From Amoebidium appalachense (Eukaryota; Ichthyosporea): a stretch of 64,000 nt of DNA. The notes beneath the pieces are model-generated. The model was given only the letters and a program-made list of their open reading frames with translations. It had not been told where the DNA came from and ran no database searches. The stretch spans positions 1,116,001 through 1,180,000 of the forward strand of contig CAVNZM010000006.1 of the NCBI GenBank assembly GCA_963693365.1, in the 5' to 3' direction. The translations under genes were made by a program, and so were the position numbers. Positions 32,814 to 56,805 of this stretch are shown here, in pieces (the stretch's first letter is position 1; every line of letters starts with the position of its first letter).

Positions 32814-33224
32814 AAAATAAAAAATAAGAGAAAAGAAAAAAAGAAAGAACGAAATAAGAAAACCTTGAAATAAATAAATAAAGAAAGAAAGAAAAAAAGA
32901 AGGATGGGGCGAGATAAAACTTCAAAAAGATCGTTGAAATGAAAATACCAAAAATAGATATGAATTTAGCAGTCGATGTCGCATTTTTATTTGCCCCCCC
33001 TCCCCCCCCCCCCTTCCTCCCCGGCCCACACATGCAGAAGTACTTTTTGTCTCCACGCGTATTAATATTTGAGCAACCGGTGAATGAGGCCGGATTTTCA
33101 AGCATTTAGAGACACTCCTCTTTCTTTCACACATCCCCATTAATAGTATACCACTAGCGTTCACACTAACCTGCCCCTCCCCCCGCCCCTCCTCCTTCTA
33201 CCCCCCCCCCCCTCCCCTCCTCCT

Positions 33225-33257
<33 letters not shown>

Positions 33258-33322
33258 CCCTTACTCCCTACCTACACACGACATCAAAGCACTCCATTTG
33301 CCCTCACACACAAAACAAGGTT

Positions 33323-33363
<41 letters not shown>

Positions 33364-33604
33364 CATTGGATGAGAATTGTTTTCCGATTAAGTGTGGGCA
33401 CCTCATAGTACAGGAGGATATTCTGGTAGATTCTGGCAAGAGGCTTCTATTCGATATGTTTTCAGTCATAGCATGCACTGTGACGGTGTGTGTGTGTGCG
33501 TGCGTGTGTGTTTTTGGGTTGGGGTGCTTAAGGATAAGGGTTCGCGAGAATGCAAGTATAGAGGAGGTTAAAAGTGGTGTATGAGTTCTGGAGGAGAGCC
33601 AGGT

Positions 33605-33636
<32 letters not shown>

Positions 33637-34689
33637 GGGGGGGGGGGGGGGGGGAGGAGGAGGGGAAGGGAGGGAGGTCAGAGGAGTTCTTCGAACAACT
33701 TGAAATGGTTGCGTTGAAAGATCACATCAAAGCTTATTTGTAAAGCTGTATAAACTGCCAGCTTCGAAACTACCCTTAAAGTTGGTTGTGTGCAAACGTC
33801 ACAGCCACAGCCACTCACAGACAGTAATGGGTGTAAAAAACACGTATGTTTGCTGTTCTTGCAGATTTTCTTTTTGGGCACTATAGAGAAAGTGTATGCA
33901 TTTCAAATTGCTGCTTACCAAAAACCCACGTTACAGCTATAATGGGCCCGGGGGAGAGTGGGGAGGGCAGAAGGGGGGAGGGCGTGGGTGGGTGGGGAGG
34001 TGGGGAGAGGAAGAAGGGGGGGGGGAGGATAAAATGGCAGAATCTATAGAGGCTCGTTGGCCGTGGCATCTGGCCTAATAGAATATAGATTTCCCGTACT
34101 GTACATTGCTGCAGTGAACTTGTACATGTGAACAGGCCGAAAGCATTCAGAATGTCAAAACTCAGTTCTCGACTACGAACATTTAGATGACATTTTTCAA
34201 GAGGGATTCTAGTGCGATAATGTGATGATGCACAACAAGTTTCTCTTGCAGAGGTGTGTGTGTGTGTGCTCGTATTTCTTTCTTTTTTTCTTCTTATTAT
34301 TCTTCTTCTTCCTTTTTTTTGGGGGGGGGGGGGGGGGGGGGAGGGGGGGGGGGGGGGGAAGGGGTGTGAGACAATGCGAGGCGGGATTGATAGTTCCTTG
34401 GGGGCAGGGGCAGTGGGGGAGGGGGAGGACCGTTCTAATTCAGTTTTTGGTTGAGGGAAATGGTGAGGGGAGGGGGGGGGGGCGGGGGTGGGGGGGAGGA
34501 GTGGAGAAAAAAAGAGGAGAGGGGGAGTCTCGGAGACCCGTGGTAGTATTTCCTTTCGCGCGCGGACATGCATGTTCTGTACATTTCTGTCTCCCGGTGC
34601 ACTCCCGGTGCTGATGTTATTCTGAATGAATGCAAACCGATCGGTCAGCAGTCTGCCTGTTACTTTTAAAGTTGTTCAAAGCGTTTCTA
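31098..34689. other. Intergenic region with simple repeats
   Basis: Holds a 26-bp palindrome (31242-31267), an AG-rich tract, a G run (about 31580-31631), C plus CA/TG-type arrays (32286-32451), a T run and long G run (about 32647-32726), C and A runs (32779-32817), further C runs (33200-33256), an A run (about 33325-33361) and T/G runs (33606-33652). No gene recognised. Confidence 0.55.
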
Positions 34690-34893
34690 TTTTATCACAT
34701 TTTGTTCCCGGATGACCTTTGCAGGCCCTCGAGGGCACTATATACTACTACCGTCTACCACACGTGCCCCAAAAGTACACTAGCACTAGTTAGGGTGACA
34801 TCTAGATCTATGTGCTCAGCTAAGCTAGACCATCCTTCACAACCTTAATTATGGTACACACTTTGCCCAGGGTTACCACCCCAGCCTTTCCGG
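34690..34893. repeat. Dispersed repeat, copy B
   Basis: Direct-orientation match to 26079-26250 (see that entry). It is about 30 nt longer because of small insertions, including CTCGAGGGCACTATATACT near 34729. Confidence 0.8.
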
Positions 34894-36169
34894 CTTGTCC
34901 AAAAGGTACTGCCCTAACCGCATGCAACGTTTCTTTCGTGTTAGTTGATTTTAATAAGTCAGTGTAAAACGGAGGGGCTTTCTAGGTAGAAGTGTCGTAT
35001 CCCACCGGGCTACTATATACCGGTGACATATGGCCCTCTGTGTCTGAAGATTCTTCCTGAAAACCCAAGGTACATATAATTATGTATACGCAAAGCTGAG
35101 GAAAGAGCACGCATACTACCGTCATCAAATGCACGCCACCAGGAGAGAAAAGCGAATAGTATGAACTTTCAATTGGCAAACTCAGCAGAGAGGAAAGAGC
35201 CTGAGGGGACGAGAAATCTCACATTTCGAAACTCATTGAGGGCGGGGTCCACAGCCACTGGAGCGCATGACAACTTACATGAACACGACACTGTATCCGG
35301 AGTGAAGAAGTTTTGGGTCTACCTCTTGGTTACGCAATGGACGTTGGAGGGCAAGCTTGTGCCCTCGATGAATTCGAACAGAGAGGGTCTCCTGACCAGA
35401 AATACTTACATATACGGGTGCAAGCAGAACGCTGCCCGTGCGCCTGCATGCTGCCAGCTAAAGCCCGTATTCACCTTGGCGCGCAGTGCGCGTCTATCCA
35501 ATCGGTATGAGAGAGAAGTATGTTTACACTAAAAAAGGCAACACGTGAGGGTTACAGCGATTCCTATTGGTTCTTATTCGGAACGCAAACATGCCACCAA
35601 AGAAAGACGTCCAATCAAATGACACGATCTATGTTCGTGTTCTGATTAGCCACTCACAATCTGTCAAATTTTTCGAACGTGAATGTGATTATCAGATCTG
35701 CGTGTAGAATTCTTTCTGCTGGCTGTATTTTCGCTTTCTTGACACGAGCTTTATGTTTTGCTTCATCGAAAACCACTACATACAGGTTTGCTTGAGCTCT
35801 CTTTTTTTTTTGGCAATAAATGTGCCGAAAACATGTATACGAATAGCGAACCGCCTAGGTCGATATGTGGTCTCACGGCCTGGGAAAACCAGGGTTCCTT
35901 ATTTTTCCGATGCACATATGCAATGCGGCGGACGGAGGCACGGTGACTTGCCAGAGAGCCCAGAAGCTGCAAGATTCTATTAGGAGCAGATAATCCGTAA
36001 ATAACCGCGGGTTTCTTGTGTGGTGGGTGATAATTGAACTTTCCAATTATAAGAGAATGGCTTAAATTACCTACAACACGGGCACCAAGAAGCCTGAGCC
36101 ATTTGGCAAGGCACCCCGTTCGTGCAGGGTTACAAACATTTGCAACGGTACAGAACTTACTTCGATCCT
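34894..36169. other. Region without a convincing gene
   Basis: The composition is free of homopolymers. A 123-codon plus-strand frame (35161-35532) and shorter frames exist but match nothing that I recognise and show no splice partners. CCAAT/ATTGG motifs cluster at about 35575-35640. Confidence 0.45.
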
Positions 36170-36201
36170 ATTGGTTCCGGTTGGATCGTGCATTAACCAA
36201 T
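36170..36201 (+). promoter_or_regulatory. CCAAT-box pair upstream of the betaine lipid synthase gene
   Basis: ATTGG at 36170-36174 and CCAAT at 36197-36201 lie about 80-110 nt before the TATA box. This suits NF-Y-type promoter elements. Assignment is by position only. Confidence 0.5.
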
Positions 36202-36279
36202 CAAATATCGCCCTGCACCATGCACTGCATTCCGAGCTTTTCAGTGTCGTTGGAAAAGGGCCGGCTGTGTTTCGGTACA

Positions 36280-36286
36280 TATATAA
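36280..36286 (+). promoter_or_regulatory. TATA box of the betaine lipid synthase gene
   Basis: TATATAA within GTACATATATAACATC. Transcription would start near 36310-36316. A non-coding first exon ending at the donor AAA|GTAAGT (36441/36442) would then be spliced to the acceptor directly before the ATG at 36937. Confidence 0.6.
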
Positions 36287-36309
36287 CATCACCGCCCCCG
36301 ACCAAACAT

Positions 36310-36441
36310 TCAGTTCAGACGTACATTACTTTACTCTGTACTGAACGTTGTGTGTTTCAGTTTTTTTTTCCGGCTTTTTACTTCTACCGGTATCTCGTTT
36401 ACCTTGGAAAGGCTTCACTAGCCCTCTTGCAAGGACCGAAA
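36310..36441 (+). other. Probable 5' UTR exon of the betaine lipid synthase gene
   Basis: It lies about 30 nt after the TATA box and ends in a consensus GTAAGT donor. The next good acceptor in front of coding sequence is CCAATCCAG at 36936. The exon start is inferred from the TATA distance. Confidence 0.4.
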
Positions 36442-36551
36442 GTAAGTAACAAGGCCTAAACATGGGGTTTCTCTTTCTTTCTACTTTCATTTCGTTTTTC
36501 TAGGACCATCAGCTTGTGGAGGCTTTGCTGGTTGAGCACTATACCCTCTAG

Positions 36552-36606
<55 letters not shown>

Positions 36607-36936
36607 AAAAAAAAAAATCACCCCCCCCCCCCCCCCCAAACCCCAATTTCTTCTACACTTTTCTATACACAAAAACAAATTCCACTCCCAATTACAGAAG
36701 CCTCCTTCCTTTAACATTTTCCGAATACCCTGTATAGGTTTGCCCAGACCCAGGCAATCTGTCCCCATTCCCTCCTCCTCCTTCCTCCCCCCCTCCCCCC
36801 CCCCCCCCCCCCCCCGTCCAACCCATCCACCCACCCACCCACACCCCCTCCCCCCCCCTCCGCCGAGCACACCCCACGGCCACCCACCCAACCCCTTTCT
36901 TCTTCCCCTTCCTAACAAAATCTCTCACCAATCCAG

Positions 36937-38574
36937 ATGGCCATCGACTCCCACCCCCACGTGCACGTGATATCCGATCGCGTGGTTCACCGAAAACGTG
37001 AAGTCAAAAACACCGAAAAATGGAAGCCCAAAAAGCCGATTACGCAAGTCCAGCGCAGTGTGCCTCGCCGTGCTGCCTGGTGGGTGTTCGAGGTCGTCTT
37101 TGAGATTTTGGTGTTTCTGCTGCAGCCAATCGGAACGGCCCTTTTCTGGCTGCATGATCACGTGATGTACCGGTTCTTGGACCAGACCTACATCTACAAC
37201 GTTACCTGGGAGGTATGTATCCGATCATCTTCTCCCCGCCTCCCCCCTTCCTGCCCCACCACCACCACCACCACCCCTTCCCTCCCCCAACCTTCCTCCA
37301 GCTCCCCTTTGTTTTTTTCCCTCATCCCCCTCCCTCCCCCCCCCCCCCCCCCCCTCCTCCCTGCCCGCCCTTCCCTCCCAAAACGTTTACAATCCCGCCA
37401 CTCAAAAAGCATCGATGCGCTAAAACGGACAGTATTAGATGAAGGATGGTAGAGAGAAGGAAGGTGGTGGGGGGAGGGGACGGTTATTTAGCGAGACAAA
37501 ACGAGGCAAAACCAATTTTGATATCATCTTGTGGAAGTGCAACTCTACCACAATACTCCCCCCCCCCCCAACCCCCCTCCCCCTACTCCCCCTTCCTGTC
37601 CCCCAGAAAACCCCCAAACCCCTTCCCACACCCCAAGTTTCCAAAAGCTCAAGAGACACCCCCCCCCCCCCCCCCCCCCCCCTCTCACCCCATCCCCTGA
37701 CATCCCTCCCCACCCCACCCCTCCCTTCCCTCCCTTCTCCTCACACACAAAAGTAACCCATGTTCAAACCTTTTTAGTCCCCAGCCATGCCAAACAATAT
37801 TATCGATTCCCTACTTCGTGCACGACAAACCGTCTGCATTCTTTCAGCCTGCTAAATGCTAAAAATACGAACCAATCAGGACCCACGGATGGACCACCGC
37901 GCCCTCAACCTGAGCAGCAAGGATCACGTGATCACCCTGTCGTCAGCCGGTGACAACGTGCTCGACTATCTGATCGAAGGTGCTAGCGTGTTGGCCGTGG
38001 ACCTTAACAAGTGCCAACTTGCCCTGCTCGAAATCAAGGCCGTGGCGATCCAGAACCTCAGCTGGGAGGAGTTCTTTGCCATATTTGGCAAGTCCGATTG
38101 CGATCTGCTTCGCAAGGTTTACCCTGGACATCTTCGGCCCCACCTTGGTCAGGCCAGCCGTGAGTTCTGGGACCATCAGGTATACAGCAACCCCCCCCCC
38201 CCCCCCCCCCCCCCCCCACTGCTTTCCCTTTCCCTCGCTCCCCCCTTTATAACACAGTAAAGAGAAACGGGAAATCAACACTAAGGAGAAAAGGGAAAAT
38301 TCACTATGGACGCCGACACCTCTATTGTAAATACGAATATTGGTACAATGTCATTTAATATTAAGTCTATAGTCAAACACGGGAAACATTTCTAGAGACT
38401 CCTTGCCGCTAGCTTCTTGCACCACACAGCCACCCTCTTCCCCTCCCTTCCCCCCTGCGTTTACGGTTATCCCAAAAGTTTATCTCCCCGCCTCCGACCC
38501 CCCACACCGGACCCCTCTCCCCCTTTACCTCCTCTCCTGAGTTTGCGGTTCCCCCCAAAATTATCTTTTCTTCC

Positions 38575-38606
<32 letters not shown>

Positions 38607-40518
38607 ACCCAACCACCCACCCACTCCCCACCCCCTCTCAGCCCCTCACCTCCTTATTCTTCGCGCAAATAATCAAAATAAAAACGGAACAAAAAGATCA
38701 TGTGATATTGAAGGATAATCTGTTTATTCTTTTGGCAGTACCCTCTTCACCCTCTCACCCCCGGCTGAAACGGTAGTTCAAGACTCGGAAATTTTTTAAA
38801 CAAAAACAAAAACGGAAATGTCTAAATCGATTGATTACGTTATAAATAATCAGCTAACGAGCCCCCCCCCCCCAACCCACCCACCCACACACATGTACAC
38901 ACGTACACACGTACACACACAGCTTGTTGGCCTTCGCAGCCTCATGTACTCGGGCACCAGCGGCCACCTCGCCTTCCTGATTTTCCGTGCAATTTTCCCG
39001 CTTTTCGGTTTCGGCTGGATCCGCAACATGCTCGTTTCCGGTGCAACCAACAAGGAAATCCAGCAGGAAATGCACAAACACACGGGTCTTCTCGCAAGCA
39101 TGGCGTGGTTTGCCGACAACATCGGTTATCGCTACGGTTGTGTGCTTGCCGGCGTGCCCTACCGTCAGGCTATGCTCGGATACCACCGCGATAACTTCCT
39201 CTACGTGCTTTCCCGTGTTTTCCTCGAGAGCGACCTCGTCAACGACAACTATTTCTTTGCGGGATATATTTTGGGATACTACACCGAGAAGAACTGCCCG
39301 AGATATCTTCGCCCCGAAAATTTCAGCAATTTGCGCGCACAGCTCCGGCAGAACAAATTACGGCTCTACCACGGTGATATTCTGTCGGCTATCCGTGACA
39401 GCGAGAAAACGATTACGGTGGCGTCGCTGCTCGATCACATGGATTGGATGTCGGAAGAGATGGTGCACGATGAAATTACGACGCTGATCTCCAAGATGGA
39501 CCCGATTAACGGCCGGATCTACTGGCGATCATTTGCCGATTGGGACCAGGGCGTCCATTCCGCACCACTTCTGTGGCTCAACCCTCATCGGGTCGACGAT
39601 CACGACGATCGCGTGTGCATGTACTTCAGCACGTGGGTGAGCCGCCTTAACGAAATCAACTACGCCCCACAGCCCCTTAACAACGAGAAACTCACCGGGT
39701 GCATCATCAACCAATTGCTGACGGGCGTCGTTATCACCACCTTCCCGATTTGGCATGCCGTTACGTCGCGATTCGCCAGCGCCAGCGAGAAAACCAACCA
39801 CGGGGACGCGATGGAATCCTTTTACAAGATGCAAAAGGACGGTTATGACGCATTCCGCGAGAACATGCTTCACGCACGGTCGGGTCTGGTATGTTCCGTG
39901 CCGCTCAAGAAGACACAGAAGATGGTGTGGGTCGACGTCGGCGGCGGAACCGCGCGGAATCTTCAGTACTTCACGCCCGAGGCGATCCGCGCGCACTTCA
40001 GCAAAATCGTCATTGTCGATGTGTCGACGTCGCTTCTAGAAGTCGCCAAGCAGAGAATCGCAGCGATGGGATTGGGCGATATCGTCACGGTTCTCGAGCA
40101 CGACTTCACCGCCGAGACAGTCTTCCGCTACCTTCCACCCCAAAATAGCGTCGACCTCGTGACCATGTCGTATTCTCTGTCGATGATTCCAAAAAAGGAA
40201 ATGGCTCTGGCGCACGCGTCGCGTCTCAGCAAACCGTCCGGGGAGGGTGTTGTTGCTATCGCCGATTTCTTCGCCCACGGAAATTACGACTCGAGCCTGC
40301 CCGTTCTCTCGTCGGCTCTCCGGTGGATCGAGCGCGATTTCCACCGGAAGTGGTTTGCGTGCGACGGCGTGTTCCTATTGGAGGATCGCATGGTCATGAA
40401 TGCGCACAAGCACGGCCTGGCCGGAATTTGGGACAAGCGGTTCCGTGGGCCCGTGCCCTTCCTCCCCTTCCTTGTGCCTTACCACGGGGTTATGATGTTC
40501 ACGAAATCCACCCACTAA
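36937..40518 (+). CDS. BTA1: Betaine lipid (DGTS) synthase, fused BtaA-BtaB, 3 coding exons
   Basis: Exons 36937-37212, 37880-38179, 38923-40518 join in phase 0 to give 723 aa. Residues 46-71 form a hydrophobic, probably membrane-associated segment. The BtaA domain (DUF3419; about 85-440) has DPRMDHRALNLS, the SAM-site ITLSSAGDN (110-118), LAVDLN, and later WADN-like and RSFADWDQG motifs. It transfers the 3-amino-3-carboxypropyl group of SAM to diacylglycerol. The BtaB domain (about 480-723) has the methyltransferase motif I VWVDVGGGTARN (D530) and LVTMSYSLSMIP. It N-methylates the headgroup three times to give DGTS, a phosphorus-free lipid replacing phosphatidylcholine in the ER and other membranes. 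The start ATG follows directly on an acceptor AG. A TATA/CCAAT promoter lies upstream. In other organisms the gene responds to phosphate starvation; nothing here proves that. Confidence 0.92.
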
Positions 40519-41188
40519 GGGAGCTCCCTGTACACTCCCCCCCCCCTCCCCCCTCTCTCTCACCGTCCCCCCCACCTGCACTCCCTACCAAAGCGTCTTT
40601 CTGATCTTTCTTTGTTTTTGGTTAGTCCTTGTACGGCACAGGGCCAAGTTTGGCCCACGCGCACACACAAAACACCAAAGATTAGTATTGGGTGTGTGTT
40701 ATCAGGATATCTGATGCAGGGGTTTGTAGCAGCACGATGTATGATATAGTCGGTGTCTAATCAGTGTCTCTATGTATGTAGCCAGGCTGTAGCTACTTGT
40801 GGTTTCAATAATAACCCAGAGTACGACGAAATGATTAATTGGTGCATGTGAATTACTATGAGTGGTAGGATAGTTACATTTAGTGCAATATCATTGCAAC
40901 AAATGCGGTAGAAATGCATGACTGTTTTACTGGTTAGACATAGTTCATGAATCGAAATTGAATAAGGATAATGGATAGCTGCACCATAGTCGCCATAGTT
41001 GAACACGGGTTTGAAAATGAGAAAGAAACTTGTGGAGTGATGTGCACGTGACAAAAACACGTGCACTGTGACAGTTCGGTGGTCCAAGATGTCGAAAATT
41101 AAAGATTTTTGAAATATACGAGTGCTAAGGTGAGTCCAAACACTATGATAGGTGCATTGTCATGCAGTATCTGATGCCACATTCTCCC
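40519..41188. other. 3' flank of the betaine lipid synthase gene
   Basis: C-rich first 70 nt, then AT-rich unique sequence with no canonical AATAAA close by (AATAATAA near 40808). No gene seen. Confidence 0.5.
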
Positions 41189-41524
41189 TCACATAGCACA
41201 CGGTTCTGTCTCTCTCTTCCCCCCCCCCCTCCCCACATAGCATACTTTTGTCTCGAGCTCCCCCCCCCCCCCCCATCCTCCCTTCCCCTTCTCCCCACAT
41301 AGCATACGATTCTGTCTCTCTGGATCCCCCCTCCCCCCTCCCACACAGCACACCGTTATCCCCCCTCCCCCCTCCCCCCCCCAAACTCCCCCACATCGAA
41401 TACGGTTCTGTCTCTCCCCCCCCCCCCTTCCCCCCCCCGAATAGCTTACGGTTCTGTCTCTCCTCTCTCTCCACCCCTCTCCCTCCCTCCCTCCCCCCCC
41501 CCCCCCTTCCCACATAGGTTCTGT

Positions 41525-41555
<31 letters not shown>

Positions 41556-41605
41556 CACCCACCCACACACACACCCTCCCCTCCACAAAGCATACGATTC
41601 TGTCT

Positions 41606-41638
<33 letters not shown>

Positions 41639-41760
41639 ATAGCATACGGTTCGGCCCCCCCCCTCCCCCCCCCCCCCCCCCCCATATATACACACACAAA
41701 CACGCTCTCCTCCACATAACATACATACACTATTCTGTCTGTCTCTCCTCTCTCTCTCCC
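41189..41760. repeat. Poly-C-spaced minisatellite
   Basis: About ten degenerate copies of CACATAGCATACGGTTCTGT plus CTCTC, for example near 41195, 41297, 41391, 41446, 41584 and 41637. They are separated by C runs of variable length, giving a period of about 40-70 nt. Confidence 0.88.
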
Positions 41761-42037
41761 CCCCCTCATTCCATCATCTAGTAGAGGTATTACACAATTT
41801 GTGCCTTCCCCGATTCGGATTGGGTCCCTGAAGGGGGGGGGGGGGAAGAAAATCACGTTGGGTGGTTGTGTTTGTGCGTGTGTGTGTGTGAATATTTTTC
41901 TTTGCAAATGTGTGTGTGTGTGTGTGATGGGTATGTATGCACGGTGTGTGTGTCTGTGTGTATGCGTACAGGTGTGGGTGTTTGTATTTGTGTCATCGGT
42001 GTGTGTGTGTCTATGTTGTGTGCATGTGTGCACATGT

Positions 42038-42075
<38 letters not shown>

Positions 42076-42266
42076 ATGACATTGTGTGCATGTGTGTGTG
42101 TGTTTTGTGTCAACGGTTATGATGTGTGTGTATGTATGTCCAGTGTGTGTATGTATGTGTGTGTGTGTGCAGTGTGGTGTGTATGTTTGCAGGGTGTGTG
42201 TGTCTGTGTATGTGTGTGTACATGCCAGTGTGGGTGTGTGTTTGTACCAACGGTTTCTTGACAATG

Positions 42267-42301
<35 letters not shown>

Positions 42302-42336
42302 GCCACGGGGTGTGTGTGCGTGCGCCGTGTACATGG

Positions 42337-42368
<32 letters not shown>

Positions 42369-42986
42369 GGTGGGTGCATAGCATGTGATTGTACAGGGTG
42401 GATGCATGTGCACGTTTGTAATACAGTTATCATGCATGGTCTGAGATAGTATGTGCCTGTGCACGTGTACTAGCCTAGGTCACATGTGTGGTGTCACGGC
42501 TGTGCACGTGTGTGCATGTGTGTCTTTGAACGAAACACAGTGGTGTACAGTGTGTGTATTGCCTGCCATTTTAAAACGCGTGCCACTGATCGTGATACAC
42601 GTGGCACCTGCACCTGGTGGCCGTTGACTCTGAGCATCTAGATCCATTCCATGTTTAGGCCTTCCTGGGGAGGACGGGGGGGGGGGGGGGATGGAGTACT
42701 AGTAGGGGGGCCGGGGGGGGATCCGCTTGAGAGGGGGGGGGGGGGGGAGGGGTGAGGCCGAGCGGCGGTGGGGGAGAAGGAGGGGCAGCACTGGTGTAGG
42801 GAACGGTGGGCAGCGGAGGAGGGGGGAATGGGGTTCGATTTCTGGGGGGGGGGGAAGTTTTGAAGTGGAGGCCGGCCTATATATCAATATGCATGCGCAG
42901 GCATATGCATTGTATGTTCATGTGGCCATGCATGGCTATGATGCATATATGGTGTCACGGCTGTGTGTGTGTGAATGTTTGTGTGT

Positions 42987-43018
<32 letters not shown>

Positions 43019-43514
43019 TTGTGCGTGGGTGTGCATAAATGTGTTTGGTGTGACAACATGTACATGTGCTAGGCTGGCGCTCTAGTCAGGGTCTGCCATT
43101 GAACATTCTACGTATACAGGGACAGGGAGACACGTACGTACGTGTGCAGATCGTGTGGGTGGTGTATGCCCCGTGTATGATGAGACCTGCGAAGTCATGA
43201 GAAGTTTCCCCCCGGGGGGAGGGGGGGGGGGGGGGGGGGGGGGGCTCTCGGGCGTTCCGATTCGGCCGGGACGATTTTCGGAACTGTGTTTTCAAATATC
43301 GGAAATTCCGATTTTTTTTTTCGTAACTTCGAACCCTGCATGCAAGGCGTCAGTGACAGTGGGGTCACTCAGACTCACTCGGCACACACTTACAGAGCCC
43401 TACGATACATAAGACTTTTTGTTTGTGTATGCGTTTGTGCAGGTGGGGGTGCATGCCCTTTTACTACTACCTCTACAGCTTTGAGCACTTCTATATTATT
43501 GCCTCGGACACACC
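41761..43514. other. Intergenic TG-rich region
   Basis: TG/TGTA repeats (about 41870-42372 and 42963-43029), G runs (about 42677, 42733, 43217-43244) and scattered unique DNA. No gene recognised. The promoter of the OGFOD1-like gene must lie in the last few hundred bases, but no clear TATA box was seen. Confidence 0.5.
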
Positions 43515-54797
<11,283 letters not shown>

Positions 54798-55504
54798 AAA
54801 TCTCTATATGTTGTCATTTTATCGCGGGCTGTGAGCACATATGTAGCAAGTGTTGTCTAGCCCAATCCCCAAATCAATATGTTGAATCGTGATTCAGATG
54901 TATGAAAGACTACCTCACTGTAATCTGTTACTACATGTATGAAGGTTCCTAGCAAATTTCATATTGCAGTTGTATCTTCCCTCCTTAGTTTTAGGGGATG
55001 ATGTCAGAATCTATAAAACATTTGTGCACAGAATTATAGTTGAAACCATGTTACAATCCGGTGTAGTTCCGCGTGTACGTTTGTACACGTGGAGTTTACG
55101 TATCCACCACGTGAATAATAAATACACCCGCAGTCATGTTTGCTAAATGAGAAGCTGTGATACTCAGATGTCCTTATATGCCATGTGTGTACACAACATG
55201 TTGTGAATGGTGGGTGGTTTCAATTGGTACAACTTGCGTGAAAGCCTTTTAGAATTTGACAGCGCACATTTGCATATTTGCTGGTGTTGCATTGTGTGTG
55301 TGTGTGTGTGTGCGTGTACACGTGTTTGTGCGTGTGTGGTAAGTTGTGGTTCGGTTGCAGTTGCAGGTGGGCAATGTTTGTTGAGCATGGCAGTGTGTGG
55401 TGCGTGGGTGCCTACATACATGTGGGGGTTTTCTGGGGTGGTGTGTGTGTATGGGTGTGTGTTTCGGCAACCAAATGCACAAGGGATCAGTCTGTTTTTG
55501 TAGC

Positions 55505-55542
<38 letters not shown>

Positions 55543-55972
55543 GTGACCGTGTGTGATCGTGTTTTGTGTGTGTGGGTGTGGTAATGATTGTGGGTGTGGG
55601 TGGGTCGTTATATTAGTGTGTGTGTGGGAGGTTTGAGGGGATTGGGGTTGGGTGTGGGTGTTTTGGGGGGGGGGGGATTTCGGGTCGATGGGTTGGGATG
55701 AACACAAAAGTGCACAAAAGAAAAAGATGTGATAATTTACTCGTCTTATGGGGATACTGTGGATATATATGGTACCCACTGGTTCCATCGGTGTATGAGC
55801 GTGATCATGAAAATAAACATAAAAATGAAGCTGATGTTAAAATATATAATGGAGGGAATATGACGGTTTTGTGGTGCAAGCGCAAACCCCATAACCAGCA
55901 CCAACCACACCTATAGCGAAGTTATGAAGTGAGATGCACACAAAAAAAAAAAAAAAAAAAAAAAACACGTGT

Positions 55973-56003
<31 letters not shown>

Positions 56004-56603
56004 GGATACCGCGTGTCTCAGGAAACCCTAACGGATTGTGTTATATCTCTATTATTGGGAACCAAGAGAAATATATTCTCAAACGGTCTCTATGTGTTCA
56101 ATATGAAAACGGTAAGCCTTGCATATACCGAGCAATCCCTCCCCCCCCCCCCCCCCCCCCCCCCCCATCCCCCCCCCTCTTCCCCCTCCTGTAACAATAA
56201 GTCCAATATACCCCGGGAAACCAGGGCCACATATGTAGCCCATACGCCCCGTATGTATGTACATATTCCTTGCATTATCTCATCAGACCTCGTAACAGCT
56301 CTAAGTGGAAAAGGAAAAAAAAGAAAAGAAAGAAAAAAAGAAAAAAAAAGAACCTCGCAGTCGACTGCATGTGATGGTCTATTCTTACACTCAGGTAGCC
56401 TGCAAGGCAAAAAAACGAAAACTTTTACCGGGAAATGTTCAACTATCAACCCTGCTCAAAACAGGGCACCAATGAAACACTAGCCCACCGGAACCATGCA
56501 ATTATATCAATCAAACCGAACCCCATCGAAATTCGCCGAACAACAAACTTAGGGTCGGGTCACCCAGCAAACCCGAACCGATAACATATACATCCATCTA
56601 TAT
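54798..56603. other. Convergent 3' intergenic region
   Basis: Lies between the 3' ends of the OGFOD1-like (+) and NOLC1-like (-) genes. It holds TG-rich DNA (55290-55640), an A run (55940-55963), CA/CG repeats (55975-56002) and a C run (56140-56166). No gene recognised. Confidence 0.55.
55117..55122 (+). terminator. AATAAA polyadenylation signal
   Basis: Canonical AATAAA 320 nt after the OGFOD1-like stop codon; a reasonable 3' UTR length. Confidence 0.45.
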
Positions 56604-56764
56604 TTAGAAATCATCATCGAACTTGATAGAATGCACAGCCATATCAATCTTGCCTCCCCTGTAGGAGCCCCTCTTCTTCTTGTTCTTTTCCTTTGTGAAT
56701 CCTTTGCCCCTTGTTTTGATCAAGTCAAGGTTTGCTTTCTCACCCCACGAGCCAACGGCGCCGC

Positions 56765-56805
<41 letters not shown>

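Noticed and set aside
35161-35532. 123-codon plus-strand ORF of normal composition
   Set aside because: No recognised domain, overlapping alternative frame also open, no promoter or poly(A) evidence.
35591-35707. 38-codon frame starting MPPKKDV, like ribosomal protein eS25
   Set aside because: Resemblance ends after seven residues and no downstream exon fits.
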